Positions 61,126 through 64,000 of a stretch of DNA of 64,000 bases are shown here, piece by piece. Under the pieces are notes generated by a model. It did not search any database and was not told the origin of the DNA. It was given only the letters and a program-made list of their open reading frames with translations. This DNA is from Anodontia alba (Eukaryota; Mollusca; Bivalvia; Lucinida; Lucinidae): contig OZ024826.1 of NCBI GenBank assembly GCA_964016985.1, positions 67,672,768 to 67,736,767 on the forward strand, in the 5' to 3' direction. The number at the start of each line of letters is the position of its first letter. The first letter of the stretch is position 1. The translations under genes and the position numbers were made by a program.

Positions 61126-63575
61126 ACATGCCAAAATGTCAGAACAAGCTAGACTTGTCAAACAGGCACGCTATGATCTTGCAAATATATTGTCATTTGT
61201 ACTTCACTTTGCCGCATTTCTACACAGCCTGAACTCGGTACAAAATAATCATAATCTGCACAGATCAAACGAATTACAACATCTGAGGCTAAATAAACTG
61301 TCATTTTGACAGACAGCAATACAAATAATTTGTTTTCAAGTGTAGTATGGAGTGACCTAGACCTGCTAAGAAAGTATTCCAGTCGATTGCTCTGACCGGC
61401 GATCGAACCAGAAACCCTTGGACCTCAAGTCTAGCATCTTCATCACATGCCAAAATGTCACAACAAGCTAGACTTGTCAAACAGGCACGCTATGATCTTG
61501 CAAATATATTGTCATTTGTACTTCACTTTGCCGCATTTCTACACATTCATCGAGTTTCTAATGCTTAACCGGGTTATGCACCATTATGAAACGCAAACTA
61601 GCTTTTTTGTTTTCAACAGAAGCAAATAATGACCTCTGATATATGAACTGATGCTCCATTTGGTCAAATAAACTTGAAACCCAGTATTTCAATGATCTTG
61701 TCCAGAAAACCTTTTTTCGCCATGACTTTCTGCACTTTGCCGCATTTCTATACATTCGAGTTTCTAATGCTTAACCAGGTTCTCCAATGCTTAACCATAG
61801 AAAAATTACATAAGGTTATGCACCATTATGAAACGCAAACTGGCCTTTTCTTTTATACAGAAGCAAATAATGACCTCTGAAATATGAATTGATGCTCCAT
61901 CCAGTCAAATAAGCTTTAAATCCAGTATTTCAATGACCTTGTCCAGAAAACCTTTTTTCACCATGACTTTCTGCATCTGATGATTTCACGACAACTCACG
62001 AATCACAGGTAGACCATCTGTTATTGTAGTAAATCGCTGGCATTTACAAAGGGAACAAACGGTGTGTTTTTCTCCTTTGGTCATCGAATTCTTAACCAGA
62101 CAATCTAATGCTTAACCAGCAAAAATAGGCAGATCAGCTCTTCTTCGCAGAAAAAAATCCAAAACCTGTTAAATTTCATTTCAGACAATTGCAGGGCCAT
62201 TGAATGGGTGTGAAAACACAAATGAAATCATTATACACTATGATTCTGGAGATTGAAGATGTTTGCATTAAATATTATGTTATTTCCAAATCAACAGTGC
62301 ACTGCTTATCAGGTTGGCTAAAATGGTTCCGTAGAACAAGCTTCGTGTGTTCCTGGAGACGTGGAGGTGAAATCAGACCCGCTTTATAGCTGTAAGTTTT
62401 GTTATTATTTATATAGATCTTATGCGTAACCAGCCATTTTTTTACCCTTCCTGTGGCGATTTTTCGACAATGCTGCATTAACAACCAAAATATCCATAAC
62501 ACAAATAACCACATGGGTCTATCGTGTGTGTGTGATGATATGTTGAACTTCTAGCAAAGCACAAAATTAAATAAAGGACAGAAAACACCACGAATTACCA
62601 CCTGTTTTCTATGCCTTTCGGTACACCTTCAGCATGCGAAAAATAATTCAGCCAACATGCATGAAGTAGGTTGTCTGAGATTTACTCCACAGACGCCAAT
62701 ATCAATGGGCAGTTGAATGTAATTCCCCGTCTTTTAAATAATTTCCTCAAAACATTTATATCGCTCATGAAACACAGAAAATGCAAAGTTTGTTTACCTT
62801 TTTGAGTCATCTTATCCCTAACCGGATGTCGATCTAATTGCTTCACGTTCTTAACGGGTGGTTATGCATTCATTCGTTTGGTAGGCGTGCAATTGGCCTT
62901 TTGGATTTGGAGAAGAAGTGAAAAATAGATTTTCAAGATGGCAGAGCTAGGATTTCTGATTGGAATGATTTTAGCTATTTTTTGGTCTACATGTTACCCT
63001 GACGTTTCCTACCAAATTTCAAGTCTATTGGCCTTTCGGTTCAGGAGAGGAAGCGAAAAATAGATCTCAAGATAGATGGCCGCCATGGCAGCCATATTGG
63101 ATTTCCGATTGGATCGATTTTAGCCATTTTTGATCCACAAGTCAACCTGATGCTTCCTATCAAGTTTCAAGTCAACTGACCTTTCGGTTCAGGAGAAGAA
63201 GCGAACAATAGATTTTCAAGATGGCCACCATGGTGGCCATATTGGATTTCCCATGGGAACAGTTTTAGCTATTTTTGATCAACAAGTCAACCCAATGCTT
63301 CCTACCAAGTTTCAAGTCAACTGGCCTTTCAGTTCAGGAGTAGAAGCGAAAAATAGATTTTCAAGATGGCCATGTTGGCCATCTTGAATTTCCGATCGGA
63401 ACCATTTTAGCTATTTTTGATTTACAAGTCACCCTGATTCTTGCTACCAAGTTTCAAGCCAAATGGCCCAGGGGGTGTAGGAGGAGTAGGCTTTTAAAGC
63501 AAATGTTGACAGGCATGATGCACAACGGCCATTGACTGATCACAATAGCTCATCTTCAGCACTTCGGGTGAGCTA

Positions 63576-63869
63576 AAAAAGTCTGCAAACCAATCAACTA
63601 ATATTGCAGCTAAGTTTCATTCCAGTGGAGATATAGTGTAAGCATTTTCCCATTGTAAGTCTGACAACTGTCAGTTGTTATGGCAACCAGCTATTAAAAT
63701 CACTGTAATAAATCTTACCTTTGCAAGAGAAACATCCAAGGAGTATGTTCTATTAGGTGCCATCTAAATACGTTCAACAGTTTTGTAGAATGTATATAGA
63801 TGGAATTTTTTGTTTCAAGACTTTCAGTTGCTATGGTAACTAAACAACTTGAGCTGTTGCCATGCACAA
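63576..63869. other. Unassigned sequence
   Basis: Short spacer between elements; no feature recognised. Confidence 0.3.
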
Positions 63870-64000
63870 AACAAGAGGACTATGATGGTCCTATATTGCT
63901 CACCTGAGCAAAAAGCTTTGCATACTTACTGTTGAAGTTTCAGCCAAGTTCACTGCTCTAAGATTTTTGTATAAATTTTATAGCCCTGCTCCCCAGCGGC
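63870..64000 (+). mobile_element. Type A element 5' end, cut by the window edge
   Basis: AACAAGAGGACTATGATGGTCCTATATTGCTCACCTGAGC begins an element of the same family as 57709-60013; the two sequences agree closely from TGATGGTCC through to the end of the window. It shows the complete 5' end missing from that copy. Confidence 0.8.

Larger units (their letters stand above)
57558..62889. mobile_element. Large non-coding fold-back (inverted-repeat) element
   Basis: Arms of about 1.05-1.3 kb are reverse complements: left 57558-57708 plus 60014-60912, right 61597-62889. The ends read CATGCCTACC and, on the minus strand, CACGCCTACC. 5-bp duplications CAATT lie at 57553-57557 and 62890-62894. The centre has a ~319-bp direct repeat (60921-61239, 61240-61546). 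The right arm has an internal duplication (~61597-61740 and 61840-61980). Without the nested element it is ~3.03 kb. No transposase is encoded, so it needs help in trans. CAC ends with a 5-bp duplication are shared with Transib-type transposons, but that link is weak. Confidence 0.85.
57408..63575 (+). mobile_element. Type A element hosting the large fold-back element
   Basis: GGCGGCCATCTTGG-type monomers lie at 57408-57557 and 62890-63470. The 3' end is GCTCATCTTCAGC...GGGTGAGCTA at 63575. Removing 57558-62889 and one CAATT restores TTTCAAGTCAATTGGCC, the normal monomer sequence. Confidence 0.75.

Noticed and set aside
60358..62389. Paired 61-residue frames in the two arms of the fold-back
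   Set aside because: They are the same arm sequence seen in both orientations; short, without a domain.

Overview
The window looks like repeat-packed, AT-rich nuclear DNA of a marine bivalve mollusc. The organism call rests on the repeat types: many elements carry the GCTCACCTGAG / CTCAGGTGAGC or ATGCCCC / GGGGCAT ends, with cores containing motifs such as GGGCCATAACTC, which I know from bivalve assemblies. A tRNA-derived SINE, FLYWCH-MULE and Gmr1-like elements also point to an animal. I found no convincing host gene; one possible exon sits at 198-367. Nearly everything recognisable is a transposable element, a satellite core of one, or a fold-back sequence.

Layout. 1-1080: a possible exon, then two tandem repeats. 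1030-10710: an unusual array of dozens of short, mostly unrelated stem-loops, split in two by a complete Mutator-like DNA transposon (3559-8894, 9-bp target duplication, minisatellite-like inverted ends, three-exon FLYWCH + MULE transposase gene). 10800-17012: fold-back elements, two satellite-cored elements and a tRNA-SINE with a 14-bp target duplication. 17521-25850: a 21-bp minisatellite that recurs at four places, partly in a ~0.9 kb composite duplication with non-LTR reverse transcriptase fragments. 26009-32368: a complete, very young LTR retrotransposon whose two 596-bp LTRs differ at one base. It has one intact 1574-codon gag-pol frame in which integrase precedes reverse transcriptase (Gmr1-like order). 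33198-44424: satellite-cored elements nested in one another. 46220-47600: a ~62-bp minisatellite with a second SINE. 48145-64000: at least two three-level nests of elements, one including a 5.3 kb fold-back element (57558-62889).

How it fits together. Only two elements could make their own enzymes: the MULE transposase and the Gmr1-like polyprotein. Everything else is non-autonomous. The satellite-cored elements share one plan: 5' stem-loop, short inverted end, satellite core, GGAC-rich microsatellite, 3' stem-loop. That plan resembles the pearl / Helentron-associated (HINE) elements of molluscs, a class assignment I infer. Several insertions can be dated relative to each other because duplicated or inverted copies preserve the empty site.
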